Source: Acanthaster planci | Taxonomy: Eukaryota; Echinodermata; Asteroidea; Valvatida; Acanthasteridae | NCBI RefSeq assembly: GCF_001949145.1 | Contig: NW_019091402.1 | Location: 1,530,967 to 1,594,966, forward strand | Direction: 5' to 3' | Length of the DNA: 64,000 nt | Part shown: piece by piece, positions 24,403-36,100 of the stretch | Layout of the letters: every line of letters starts with the position of its first letter | Numbering within the stretch: the stretch's first letter is position 1 | Translations under genes and position numbers: made by a program | The notes under the pieces: generated by a model | The model's database searches: none | The model's input: only the letters and a program-made list of their open reading frames with translations | What the model was told of the DNA's origin: nothing

Positions 24403-25690
24403 TAACGCACACTGTGAAATGTTTCAAAGCATGGCATTAGACACATTGGTTTCTGGCAATTCTTACAAATCATACGAGTCTGTTTACGTTGGGTTCTCGT
24501 ACTACAAACAACACACTTTCGTGTGCGTGCTGTCTTGTCGACAAGGTGGAGAAATCGAAGGAGTGCCATAAATCAGTTGCGAGACATTGTCGATGGATAC
24601 AAAGGACTTCGAACAACTTCGAACCTGGACCAGTACATTGCATAGCCAGGCCTTTTGTTGATGCCCATCGAGAGCAGCAGTGCGACAAAGGCCATCATTT
24701 CAGGAACATCCGTTGGAATCCAAGTACACTGAGAGTTAGCGGATATTGCAGATAGCGTCTGATCTGCATATCGGTTGGTCTCCCTCATCAGCAATAGCCA
24801 AACTGCTTCATAGAAGAGTTGAAATATATATAGGGGTGACAGATGACTGAAATTTTGGCTACACCTTGTCGGTTCCGTGAAGTTCACAAGTAGTGGCTTT
24901 TGGTAAGTGGAGGTTGCTTGCCATCCAGTCCTGCATGATTGAAAAATAATATTTGGACTAATAAGAACAATACTTACAAAGTGTTTACACCAAACATCAA
25001 AGCACTGTACATGAAAAAACTAGGAGTTATTCAGCTGTTCATTGAAGTGGTGATAGATGGGGCTGCCCTGTTTTGGGTTGGACTAAAAGACCTATTCACA
25101 CACACTGCCTGTAAACTAAATCTTGATTCACCGTACGTTTGGTTGTATACACTCACACTCTCAAAGTGGCATTCTGCCAAAGAAAGCGTGTTATGTTTTC
25201 CGTACCATATGCCAGTTAGTTGAGGGTGATCTTTAACATGTTTAAATTCTACTGGAAACCCACGACAAGTTACTCTGTGAGACACGGCGCAGTACATTTC
25301 AGGGTTTAAAGAATAAAGATCGGAATCCTTCCTTTTCCCTGATTAGCAAGTAGGATTCATGACACATTCGGACATCGGGAAAAATATGGCAAGCCTCCTC
25401 CTAGTGGTTATAAAATGCAATACATTGCAGTGATAATGACTGAGACTAGAGTCTAGTTGCAAGGCTGTACATGTGTACGTGCCTTAGGCCTACCTGATGT
25501 TCGTCTTGGGGGTGCCCGGTGGCTTCGCTGTGCTCGTCACTGATTCTTCATCACTTTCCTCTGATGAGGACGAAGTTTCATTGGAGGACATTTCGGAGCT
25601 GCTACCTGCTAAAATTTCGTCAACGATGTCCGACGGCGCTGCCGTTTCGCCTCTTGTGGTTTTTATAAGAACGCGCGAAGCGCGTCTTCA
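24403..25690 (-). mobile_element. piggyBac relic, internally deleted
   Basis: From right to left on the minus strand: an acidic Ser-rich N-terminus typical of piggyBac transposases (about 25690-25500, DEILAGSSSEMSSNE), the N-terminal domain (24573-24887, LMRETNRYADQ, then TDVPEMMAFVALLLSMGI and YWSR), then directly the C-terminal cysteine-rich zinc domain (24403-24560, CVVCSTRTQR, ICKNCQKPMCLMPCFETFH, stop TAA). The catalytic Asp-bearing core is missing and frames do not join, so it cannot encode a transposase. TTAA occurs at the left end and at 25725-25728, but I could not confirm terminal repeats. Confidence 0.78.
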
Positions 25691-25879
25691 ATACTCGTCC
25701 AATCAGAGCGCTCGAGACAATGTTAAAGGAGAGAGGGCGCTATTTACATTCCCGTTGCTGGCATTTTGGCCTGTGTGTCAGAGAGGAACATTGGTAACGA
25801 AGTGCCACAGAAATCATGTGCTAAAATGGCTCGTTGGTAAGGAACCCGCATGCCACTTTGAGCCCAGCGGGCACTTCTG

Positions 25880-26687
25880 GGGTGAAAGGGATATAATGAC
25901 TGGTTGTCAAGTTCAGCGGAGAGCAAGGGTCGTGGGGTATGGAAACGCATAGACTGTGGGCCACTTTGACGAAGCCTTATGTTTTTTTATTTCTCTGGCT
26001 CAACTCTGACCGCCAACTAACAGTCACATAACAAGTTGTTAAAAAAATCTTAAAACGGATTCGGGGATGTTCGTAGGGAATTTCCCTCACGTTAATGAGT
26101 AAAAACAAGAAATTACAACTTAAAAAGTTTCGAAATAGTTGAACGTAGTCTGGTCTCTATCCTACCCAATGATCTACAAGGTGGCGTTCGGGGAGCAAGC
26201 TTGATGGTAAAATCCAAGATGACGTCATCCAACTGTGCCGTGATCAGTTGACGATAATGAAAAAAGGGATTGAGGGGTGTAATTCACGTCGTCTAATCAG
26301 TTACTGGCAAGGTGATGCCCTTTTCAGAAGTGTCGCGGCACAAAGTCCAGCACTGTGTGGAAAGATTGCAGATATGTGAGGGCCAATATGTCGAATTTCA
26401 AGCTTGTCTTGGCGCGGAAAGCATGACAAGTGTACAAGAAGTAGGAGCCTAAGCCCAGAGACGTTCCATCCGTGACAACAGCACAGCCACGGGCTCGTGA
26501 ATCGCAGGTAGGCCTACGTACGGGCAGAAAGCATGGACTACTAGACATTATGAGTCTGCTTGGTTGTTTGAAAACACAAAGGTTGTTTGAAAATTTAATC
26601 GGATCGAACTTAATCTTATGCTGCAGTGGCACAGCGGCCAGCAAGTGTTAGGTCGGGCAGTCGAGACTGCACAAAGCGTATTCCAAA
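25880..26687 (+). other. Upstream region and leader of kinase K3
   Basis: Proximal half of the block shared with K1. GTTAGGTCGGGCAGTCGAGA lies about 40 bases before the K3 ATG and has a near-identical counterpart before K1. It likely holds the 5' UTR. No clear TATA box noted. Confidence 0.45.
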
Positions 26688-27758
26688 ATGTCTGACAAGC
26701 TGAGGGCCGAGTTTTCCTTGAAAAAGAAACTGGGAGAGGGAGGCTTCGGCGTAGTTTACCTCGGCCGAGAGCGAGAAACTTCTGAAAGGTATGCCCTGAA
26801 GATCCTACCCCTTAGTAGATCAGCCGTAACTGAAATGACTGCACTCTGCCAGCTCAGAAGGCATGATAACATCATCAAATACGCTCGACACATCGTTCTG
26901 GGTGATCATCGCATCTGCCTGGTCATGGAGTACTGCCAAGGCGGTGACCTGAACACGTTCTTGCTGTCACACCCCCCAGAACCTTCCAGAGATAGCCAGT
27001 TCATGAAGAACATCGCATCAGCTGTGGCCTTTCTGCATCATTTTGGCATCATACATCGTGATTTGAAACCAGATAACATTTTACTGACAGCCGATGGTAC
27101 CCTGAAAATTGCCGACTTCGGCCTGGCCAAACTCGCTTCAGACTCTCAACATAAAGGCAGTCTGTATGACTACTACATGTCAACTGCATGTGGCCATATG
27201 TACTTCTTGGCCCCTGAAGTGATTACTGGACGTTACACGGAGAAAGCTGACGTATTCCAGATGGCAGAGATATTTGTCTGCCTAATGAAACGAAAGTGTC
27301 TCCCAGAAACGAAGATGTTAGTACCTTTTTACTTCGCAAAAAGTACCACTCCGAGGAAGTTCATTGGCCTTGGACAATCTCTACATGAAGGTTACCTGAA
27401 ACGTTATAAACTTTCTGACAGGCCGAATCTTCAAATAAGCCAAGAGTTCCGTGCATTGATAGAAAGAATGCTGCTGATGGGTCACCACAGACGTCCGACA
27501 GCGGCTGAAGTGAAGGCCTCCCTGAATAATCTCGCTGATCCCTATAAGGTGGTTCGTGCCAGGGTTACCCACTCCAACGAAGGTGTTGAGCTTGTAGCAG
27601 CGAGTATTGGCACGGGGATTGCTGCAGGAGTTGTGGGAACAAGCCTAGGGGTCGCACTACTTGCTGCTGGTGTTGCGTTTGCTGCAGGGGGTCTAGTGCG
27701 ATGGTTGACTCCTGATCCTCCGAGTCCAGACTACAAGGATGTCGGTAATAAGCGATAG
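26688..27758 (+). CDS. PDIK1L/STK35-like kinase with membrane-type tail (K3)
   Basis: Intact intronless gene, 356 aa. Gly loop GEGGFG (16-21), Lys38 in YALK, Glu49, HRDLKPDN with catalytic Asp125, DFG Asp143, APE 175-177: all catalytic residues present. Family signatures as in K2 (VMEYCQGGDLNTFLLSHPPEP, STACGHMYFLAPEV). After the domain (about 288) comes a hydrophobic Gly-rich segment at about 303-337 with repeated small-xxx-small spacing (G310/G314, G317/G321, G328, G334), then RWLTPDPPSPDY and a charged end. This looks like a single C-terminal transmembrane anchor of glycine-zipper type with the kinase in the cytosol; that topology is inference. The tail and 3' flank match the K1 pseudogene, not K2. 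Confidence 0.91.
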   Translation: MSDKLRAEFSLKKKLGEGGFGVVYLGRERETSERYALKILPLSRSAVTEMTALCQLRRHDNIIKYARHIVLGDHRICLVMEYCQGGDLNTFLLSHPPEPSRDSQFMKNIASAVAFLHHFGIIHRDLKPDNILLTADGTLKIADFGLAKLASDSQHKGSLYDYYMSTACGHMYFLAPEVITGRYTEKADVFQMAEIFVCLMKRKCLPETKMLVPFYFAKSTTPRKFIGLGQSLHEGYLKRYKLSDRPNLQISQEFRALIERMLLMGHHRRPTAAEVKASLNNLADPYKVVRARVTHSNEGVELVAASIGTGIAAGVVGTSLGVALLAAGVAFAAGGLVRWLTPDPPSPDYKDVGNKR

Positions 27759-28039
27759 ACTCTCTCGATCCAAGGGCACAGATCTGGGGGAGCAACGGGG
27801 CCTTGCTCTCAAGTCTTTCTTAAAAGGAGACAAAGGTGATTTTTGATAAGGTCTAGTTCCTCTCTCTTTTCTCCCAAAGTTTACAAAGTATATGCCCTTT
27901 GTTCGTAGGTAGTTTGTGTGTTGGTACCGTGGTCTGCACGCTTCAGAGTAACGGTGATTAGATTCACTTTTGCGGTCCCTGAGCCACATAATTGTTTTTC
28001 ACTGCGTTATTATAATTTTGTGTTGTTGTTTATTGCATT

Positions 28040-28500
28040 TTTCAGTGCAGTCGGTGGACTTCACATATTGGTTTCTGGTAGGTTGGTACTGGTACCGTTT
28101 TACTTCCCGTTCTCCATCATTGATTTTTTTGCAATAATTATCTTAGTAATTTTAAGAATATTTACAAATAGGTCATTTGGGAGACATTTTGTTGTAAAAT
28201 GAAAACATACAAAGTTTGGTTCAGATCAGATTAGGGAATATTGAATTATGGGACAGTAAAGTTGGAAAATTTTGTGCACGTTCTTATGGGAATGTGTCCC
28301 TAATGACCATTAGTGGTAATTAGAATCATTACAAGGGTGATTACTAGAAGTTTGTTAACTTTGAAATCAGAGGCATTACATGCACTCATTCTTTTTGGAA
28401 CCAGTTGTCTCTACAGACTGTTATCTTTTAGGCATGCTCCTCTTCGTCGTAAAACAGTCCGGCAAATTTTTCAGCATGTTGTCGGGAAAATGAAACTCAC
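28040..28500 (+). pseudogene. Second copy of the membrane-protein remnant
   Basis: Inverted copy of the block at 10960-11240: GGACTTCACATATTGGTTTC, GGTACCGTTTTACTTCCCGT, then GTTTGTTAACTTTGAAATCA and GCTCCTCTTCGTCGT correspond in order. A 149-base MITE (28165-28313) interrupts it. The APLRR.TV motif is kept (28437-28457) but the acidic tail is not. Confidence 0.4.
28165..28313. mobile_element. MITE family M1, copy 2
   Basis: About 149 bp with ends CAAATAGGTCATTTGGGAGA and the inverse of CTAATGGTCATTAGGGACAC. Its right part matches the left part of 22692-22951 in inverse orientation (CCCATA.GAACGTGCAC, TTTACTGTCC). The homologous block at 10960-11240 lacks it, so it is a true insertion. Confidence 0.78.
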
Positions 28501-28637
28501 AAGGACATTGTGGATGATCTCGATGGAAAACTTGATAAGGCATGAACGTCAACAAAGCCTTGAATAGAGTTTTGCCTAAACATGCCGGACTGTTTCATGT
28601 CGAGGAGGAGCATGCCTAAAAGGTAACAGTCTGAGGA
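28414..28637. repeat. Inverted repeat with ~50-base arms
   Basis: Left arm 28414-28463 (ACTGTTATCTTTTAGGCATG, GCTCCTCTTCGTCGT, ACAGTCCGG) is mirrored at 28584-28637 (CCGGACTGT, GAGGAGCATGCC, AAAAGGTAACAGTC). The loop is about 120 bases. Confidence 0.7.
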
Positions 28638-28639
28638 TG

Positions 28640-29950
28640 AGCATAAGGGTTATGCTAACTGTGAATTAAGTTCTTTTAGGGGCCGTGCTCTTTCAGTGGA
28701 GTAAATATTAACCGCACAATTTTACCAATTGTGAAGAGTCCAGGAAAAAAAAGCTCTGATCACAGCACTATTAAAACGGTCACGCTGAGGGTCAGTAGTC
28801 TTCTAACAAATTGCCTGGTCGCTTAGTAGATAAGCTAACATAATGGCAAACTTCTGTTTGATCCTAAACTAATCTATTTAACACGATTTTTCTCAAAATC
28901 CGATTCTCAACTTCTAACTTGAAAGTATTTTGCGGACGTTTAGAAACGGAAATGGTCGATATTGACATTATGAAAGCTCTTTCAAAGACAAGTAAAGGCA
29001 TTTCTATTTTAGGACTTCATTTTACAATGTACAAAATAGTCTGCCTAAAAGAAAATTGTGTATCTCCTGGTGTGTATATTTCTCATTTAGTCATTTTTCC
29101 TCTATCACACTTGTGTTTGGAATACCTTCAATTACTTTGCTTTGGATAAACAAGCTTACCAAATCTTAAAGCTTTGCCTTAAATTACATCCTACATTATG
29201 TAGATTCTTTTATTTGGAATTTGCATGCTTGTTCAAAGGCTTGAAATAGCCTCAACCTAACGAGGTGCGTTTTGTGTACCAAAACATCTTGTGCTATTAC
29301 TAGGGCTTGGTTGCCTCTGAAGTTGGGTGCTTGTTTCCTATTCAACCAATTTCATACTAGAGCTGATTAAGCAAAAATTTGTTTAAGCGTGAAAAAAACC
29401 ATGCTGGTGGTGTACATTATTTTGGAATGGTATTTAGCTGTCTTTAAATTTCTTCCATAGCAGTTTATTTCCTGCTTCTCCAACCCATTTTGTTTGCCTA
29501 CATCACTGGCAAAGGTGTTGCCAACCATGATTAGAAAATCAAAGACTTGTAATGAGTATAAGAAAAATTCGAAACGTGTTATCAATACTTCTACTTAATG
29601 CTGAAATAGGTATGCCTCTTCGTTTTAATCGTGATTAATTAAGAAAAGAATGGATGAGGCGATGTTGCAAGGGTGAACTTTCTGCAAACATCGGCAGCCC
29701 CCCCATTTATCCAGAACACATTTATCTAGAACAAAAGGGGGGGGGCTGAGGAAACTCAACTTGAATAAAGGCTTTAATGGCAGATTTGGAGGATTTCTCT
29801 TGTTTACACAGAATACGTAACGACCATCAACCTTTTATCTGCTTTTCTTCAAATTAAATGTTGGCGGGATCCTCTTTTACGAATGTAAAAAATGGTTTAC
29901 TGATTGTAGATACTTAAGCCACTATTTTAATGACTGTACATTTTGTCATA
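28640..29950. other. No recognised gene
   Basis: AT-rich intergenic sequence. Holds a short R1 trace (28895-28990) and, at 29698-29748, a C-run and a G-run facing each other. Short open frames show no domain. Confidence 0.5.
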
Positions 29951-29954
29951 ATGT

Positions 29955-31660
29955 AATCACGATTTTGTTTAACATCCTATTTAAAAGTAGATATAGTTGT
30001 GAACGTTTGGAAACAGCAACAGTTTATGTTGACAATATAGGAAACGTTTTGGAAAGTAACACCTGTTTGTCGGGAAGTTCTGCCACCTTCTCTGCTACAT
30101 AGAACGCTTCATGGTCCATGTATTAATTTGTTTACCGTTAAAAATCATGAGGCACCGTGCTCTGCAATGCACTGAATATATAATGGCCAACAGATTCGTC
30201 AACCAGTTCAACGATCGAAGGGTTCGCACACAATGACTTTCCGTGAAACCTGGTATGCTTGCGCAATTGGGGGTTTTCCATTCAGTTTTTAGGGAATGGC
30301 GAATTGAATAAAAATATTTGTGTTAAGCGTTCCCGCCCGCTTCCAGTTTGAAGGCCGCAGATATTTTAAAGAAGTCAAATAAATAAGCCGAAATGATGAC
30401 CAGCCCTTCCTTTGATATCTATAAACTGTGAATCAATGTTGTTCTGACATGGTATATTAATGAGGTTACGTATAACTAAGATCAATAGGAGAAGGGAGGG
30501 CAGAATTTGCAAATTAAAGATTTGAAATGTATCATTGTAGAGAGTAATAGTTTTTACATCCGCATAAAACAGCTCAATTTTTGTGTGTTTTTCAAGTCAT
30601 TTTAGAATAACTGCCTATTATATAATCTGGGTTTTATATTTTATCTCTAATGTTGTGCCTTATTTTTGTCATTGTACGGATCTGTAGTTTTGTATGAGTG
30701 GTAGTGATTTTTTTTCGTGCTAATTCATTATTATATAACCTGTAGGTGCGACGAAAAAGCCTAAACATTTATCATTAATTGCAACAAATGAAAAGGCTCC
30801 AAGTTAGTTTTTTCAGACACCCGGAAAACATACATACTTTCGGCACTTGGCCTAACATGTACCTGTCACACTGTGACCCTTAACCCGAAGATCTGTTTTT
30901 CGATAAACAGGCAATGACAGTGCTGATTCAAGCCCTGCCTTGCAAAGAAGGAAATGCAATGTGTAGGCCCCTACTTAAAGGAAGAGCGAAACAAGAACAT
31001 CACCAGCAAATTGCATTTCTGTGTCTATTGCATAAGTAAACTTCTGCACAGCTGGAGATTAATTTTGGTTTTGGAATTTCCATGTAATATACAGAAGCAT
31101 GTCCATATAAGCATGGAGCCGATTTTTGTTGACCCGATAACCTACCCTCCTCCGCCTCCCGTATATAAGTATACCGCTGAGTTTGTATAGTGTCATTTCT
31201 GTAGTCGCGCTATTTAACGATTTAGTTAATACTTACCATGATAATGTTAGTGCTGTCTATAAATTCCATAATGCTGCATCTTGATGAAGCAACATTTGAG
31301 TGAATAGTTCGGCTTATTACAAAGAGGAAATTGCGTTGTTATGTCGTGGATGCCAGAATAAAGATTAGATTAAGAGCTAACTCCTGTTGATATAGTTGCA
31401 TCCTGAGTGTGGCAAATTGTCCAGTGTTTCGTGAACGCACTCACCATTCAAACTTTTATCCCTTTTGGAAAACCTTTAATTGCATTTGATTTGTCATGAC
31501 AAACTGTGCCACTTCATGGTGAAGTTTCTGAGTGAAATTCAAGAAGGGTACCCACAGTTTTACACAAAGGGATTTATCTGACAGAAACGCACGAGTCCCC
31601 GGCACTGGGTCATCAGGTAACCTTATGGATGGGGAATTGGGGATGAGGATGCAACAGAAT
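29955..31660. repeat. Repeat R1, copy B (longest)
   Basis: About 1.7 kb, colinear with copy A (15568-16970) and, in its 5' part, copy D (21320-21720). Its 3' part belongs to the segmental duplication unit that recurs at 40255 onward with internal deletions. No coding potential seen. Confidence 0.65.
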
Positions 31661-32557
31661 GTTTAAAATCAAAATAAAAACGATAGGTCTAGAAAGCCTC
31701 TTTTTGGCATCCAACGAACTTGTCCTTGATCTGCGAATAACAAAATGGGTGCACAATAACATGCAGTTAGAGATCAACGGTATTTTGAAATACGAGACTC
31801 AAGGACACTTGTGGGAGTGGTGTCAACGCAATAATGACCTGTCCTCGAGAAAGTCTCTTTTCTCAGGTTTACATCAATCTTTATTTACTGATTTTCAATC
31901 TACTCTAGTCCACTTTATGAACATGCTATAACAACAAAAAATAAATTCATTAAAAAAGTAAAACAACATTTGAAGTTAATATATATTATTTTTTAACACC
32001 CAATAAGATTAATTTTCCCAAAGGGCAAAACAGTGATCTCATCTGCAGCCAAACCTTTCTTGAACTTCGTTGGCGACTATTCGAGATAATAGCGCCTCTA
32101 GAGATATTCTCTTATGCTCTAACACTTTAGAAACAAAACTAGCTGTCGGTGGGAATGAGAAAAAAAAATTTAATTTGGACCATCTGTTTAGAAAATGTCA
32201 AATTTGCCAAATTTGTCCTCTGGACCCAAGCCTCGGTGTGAAAATGATTTATACGGGATGTATTTAGACTAATATGTGATAAAAAGTAGTCCCAAGAAAT
32301 GACCTCTATTGGCATGTTGACCCCTGGAGCGTTACTCACTTTCTTCCAGAAATTCTGCCGCATTCTATTCACAATTTAAACGTTTAACGATAATGATAGA
32401 TGTTAATGATAGATTTGTTCATGGATAGTATAATGTCTTGTTTTGGGCCACCCACATTTTCAAAAGATACAGGCTAGTCGTAGGAAACATTTTTTTTTAC
32501 ATTATTTACATTACAGTTTGTCACTTATATTGATGTCGAATTGGTTTAATTCTACCC

Positions 32558-33160
32558 NNNNNNNNNNNNNNNNNNNNNNNNNNNNNNNNNNNNNNNNNNN
32601 NNNNNNNNNNNNNNNNNNNNNNNNNNNNNNNNNNNNNNNNNNNNNNNNNNNNNNNNNNNNNNNNNNNNNNNNNNNNNNNNNNNNNNNNNNNNNNNNNNNN
32701 NNNNNNNNNNNNNNNNNNNNNNNNNNNNNNNNNNNNNNNNNNNNNNNNNNNNNNNNNNNNNNNNNNNNNNNNNNNNNNNNNNNNNNNNNNNNNNNNNNNN
32801 NNNNNNNNNNNNNNNNNNNNNNNNNNNNNNNNNNNNNNNNNNNNNNNNNNNNNNNNNNNNNNNNNNNNNNNNNNNNNNNNNNNNNNNNNNNNNNNNNNNN
32901 NNNNNNNNNNNNNNNNNNNNNNNNNNNNNNNNNNNNNNNNNNNNNNNNNNNNNNNNNNNNNNNNNNNNNNNNNNNNNNNNNNNNNNNNNNNNNNNNNNNN
33001 NNNNNNNNNNNNNNNNNNNNNNNNNNNNNNNNNNNNNNNNNNNNNNNNNNNNNNNNNNNNNNNNNNNNNNNNNNNNNNNNNNNNNNNNNNNNNNNNNNNN
33101 NNNNNNNNNNNNNNNNNNNNNNNNNNNNNNNNNNNNNNNNNNNNNNNNNNNNNNNNNNNN
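32558..33160. other. Assembly gap of 603 N
   Basis: Run of N. By comparison with unit 2, it hides the last coding exon of ENPP-B and the 3' part of the preceding exon. The corresponding stretch in unit 2 is about 880 bases (41520-42400), so the gap size may be an underestimate or the copy is shorter. Confidence 0.98.
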
Positions 33161-36100
33161 CCCCTGAGCGTAGAAGGAAGATTTCATCGTCATGTCTTCG
33201 TTGTCATAACCGTGATCGGCGGCCTTCCCAATCTCAATAAACCTTCTTTTCTAAATTGTTCAGAGCAGCAGGCAAAAAAAACAAAACAAAAGGAAAAGAT
33301 CTAAGCAGGGGCTTTGTGAACAATGTGACTACTCTTTGAAAATAGCCATCCATGTACAAAAATCACATGACCGTTGGAAACTGGCTCGAACATTAACATT
33401 GCCCTTTAAAGTGTCGTGTTGTTGCACATTGTTCCACAACAATTACTTTCCCATAAATTTATGGAAAAAATTACCTAACAGTCGTGCAAGTAAGAGCAAA
33501 TTCACAGTTTTCAGCATAAAAGTCCATCAATTCGAAATACATCACTACATTTACCCACCTTCATCACTGCCCAGGTAGGATCCACGTAGCCAATGATAGG
33601 CAGATTTCGAGGGTTGTTTGCAAAGTGGAACCTCTCCGGGAAGTCTTCTTTCATATACACATACATCGCAGGATGAGCGTCCTTAAGAATACTGTACACC
33701 TGGCACATGCAAATGTAATTGTTTTCTATATAAATGACGGATGTGATGAGTGATTTTGATTGAAATGGATTATAACTACTGAATCGTTCTAATCTGGACC
33801 ACTTGGATATGGATCAGTCTATAAATGTGGGGGACAATTTCTTCTTACCCCTGCTGCATTGAACATGAAATTTCGCAAGTTTAGAATAAATTCATTTCTG
33901 AAAGCGATTACCTGATACAGATTACCGGCCAAAGAAATGAAAATAGTTTGAAATCACTTTCATTAATATTTCTTGTCAAATTACATTGTCAGGTGTAACA
34001 GGGATAGACAGACACGTCACACGTCGGACCCAAATTTCTAGCAGGACCCATATTGTGATCAGTAGGCCCTAACACGACGATGGCCATTCATTCAAGGGCT
34101 CATTAGCTGCGTGCGTGGCCGGTTATTTGCTAGTGACCTGGCTACGGTCGGCGATAACAAAAGTCTGCGACAAGTGCTTCAGGCTTGCTTTTTTTCTTGT
34201 AACGAAATAGTAATCCGGATTTGGCCGGAGCTCGAACTACCACGGAGGTCTTACCTTCTGCAGTGCACCATCTATCGGTTTAATTTGAAACAATGGTCCA
34301 ACGTCTGTGAAGATGAAATCAACATCGGTTTCATTGATGTAATCGTAGATGTAAATTCTTTTCTTAGCTGAATTTATCGTCATACCATGGTCACCCGTTA
34401 TTAGAAAGTTCAAGGTGACTTTCACCCTCTCATCTTTCATTCTCGTCAGGATGTAATCAATCAACTCGTTGACCTGAATAATGAAAACGAGGAGAAATAT
34501 TCAGTAATTATGATTTCCAAAAGGCGGCTTTATTATATGCAGTGTCAGCAGTAAGGATGCCCTATTCTTATAACTGATATTTAGCAAACTGTTGAATTCT
34601 CTCTTACCAGCTTCTGACTGGGAAAGTTTTGGGCTGCTGGTAATGCTGACGTTGAACGAGTGTAGTAATCTTTGAGATATTGTTGATGGCCTTGTTCATG
34701 ACAATGTTTATGCTAGTTTTGCTAGTGCATCGATTGGTCCAAAGTTAATGACAGAATTTTCTGCGGTTTTCGATGGCATGGTTTACAACAATGGTGCCTA
34801 GGCTATGTGTTTTCAGAGTGAAACATGAGACTCAGTGACACGACGTCTTGGCCAAAAATGGTCAATAACTCACAACATACGCTTTTCTTCAATTAAAATG
34901 GGAGGTTTTGGTTAATGAAGGTGGGCACTGGGATCTTGAGAGCTTAAAACTCTCAACTGAATGAAACATAAGGCCTGTCTTTTACCTTTTCTGCCTCTTT
35001 CTTGGCAATGTCAAGGGCAGTGAATCCAAACGCGTGAAGCGCGTTATCGATGACTTCCACGTGGAACAAAACGAGGTCCAAGTCATCCTTGCCGTACAGC
35101 CAGTCGAAGATGACGTCCGCGCGGTCGGTCAAGTTGGCGAATCGTTTCCTCTCCGGGGTGGACGACACCTGCCAGCGGGTGGGCTGCCGACCGTTGATAG
35201 GTACCTGACCGCCAGGGTACATGAAGGTGCCCGCCTTGAGCCCCTGGTCCATGGCTGTCAGCCAGATCGGCTGGCCTCCGCCGTTAAACCACCAGGAGCT
35301 GTTCAGTCCCTCCAGGTAACCCGGTGAGATTTCCCCGGTCTCTGGATCGAAGGGTTGGTTGTGGACTACGCCGTGACTCTCCACGTACAGACCTAGAAGC
35401 AGAGCAAGACATCTAACACAAATCTTTTTGTTATCTCTATCTCCTATGTCGACACCAATCGATATAATAAATACGTGCAATGGAACTGGTCCGTTCCTTT
35501 TGTTTATTCAATAATATTTGTCGGATATACGCTTTCAGGTTTTCAGAGTTGAGCCGCTTTCCATATGCGCGTCAACACTTGCGCCAATCGTTGCGTATCC
35601 GTCAAAATCTCTCCCAGGGCGATTTTGACGGCCGAACGGGACGCACACGCGTGTTATGTTCACGGAATCATTTTTTGTGTCCGTGAAAGTGAAACGCACG
35701 AACGGGTCGCGTGCACAAAGCAACCAAAAAAACGTACATGATAGAAAAACGCCTTTACAGGGAACATTACGGGCGCGCTGCACGATTGTTATTTAGACGA
35801 CCAAAAGCATTACACGTCGAAGTTCCCCGAATCTGCTCAATGATTTTCCAGTTATTCGTGATAACACCTCACAAGAACGACCGTGGTCACAAACAGCGTC
35901 CCACACGCTCAAGCTTTCTTCAGTGGATCAAACAAGGTAAACATGGCGAGTGTTGAATCCATACAGTGGCTAACAGAACGACATTGTCTCAATATGTCTA
36001 CATTTATATCACGAGATTATTATTATTTACTTGGCCAGGACAGCAGACATTACAGGACAATACAGAGCAATAAGTACAGTACAAAACAGAGCAGTACTCC

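Noticed and set aside
25031-25297. 88-residue minus frame as part of piggyBac transposase
   Set aside because: No piggyBac motif recognised; it may be within the element but cannot be supported as coding.
32443-33240. Long open frames spanning the N run
   Set aside because: Produced by unknown bases in the gap.
35034-35327. Plus-strand 97-residue open frames opposite the ENPP-B exon, and the same at 44321-44614
   Set aside because: They are antisense shadows of conserved ENPP coding sequence and have no signal or domain of their own.
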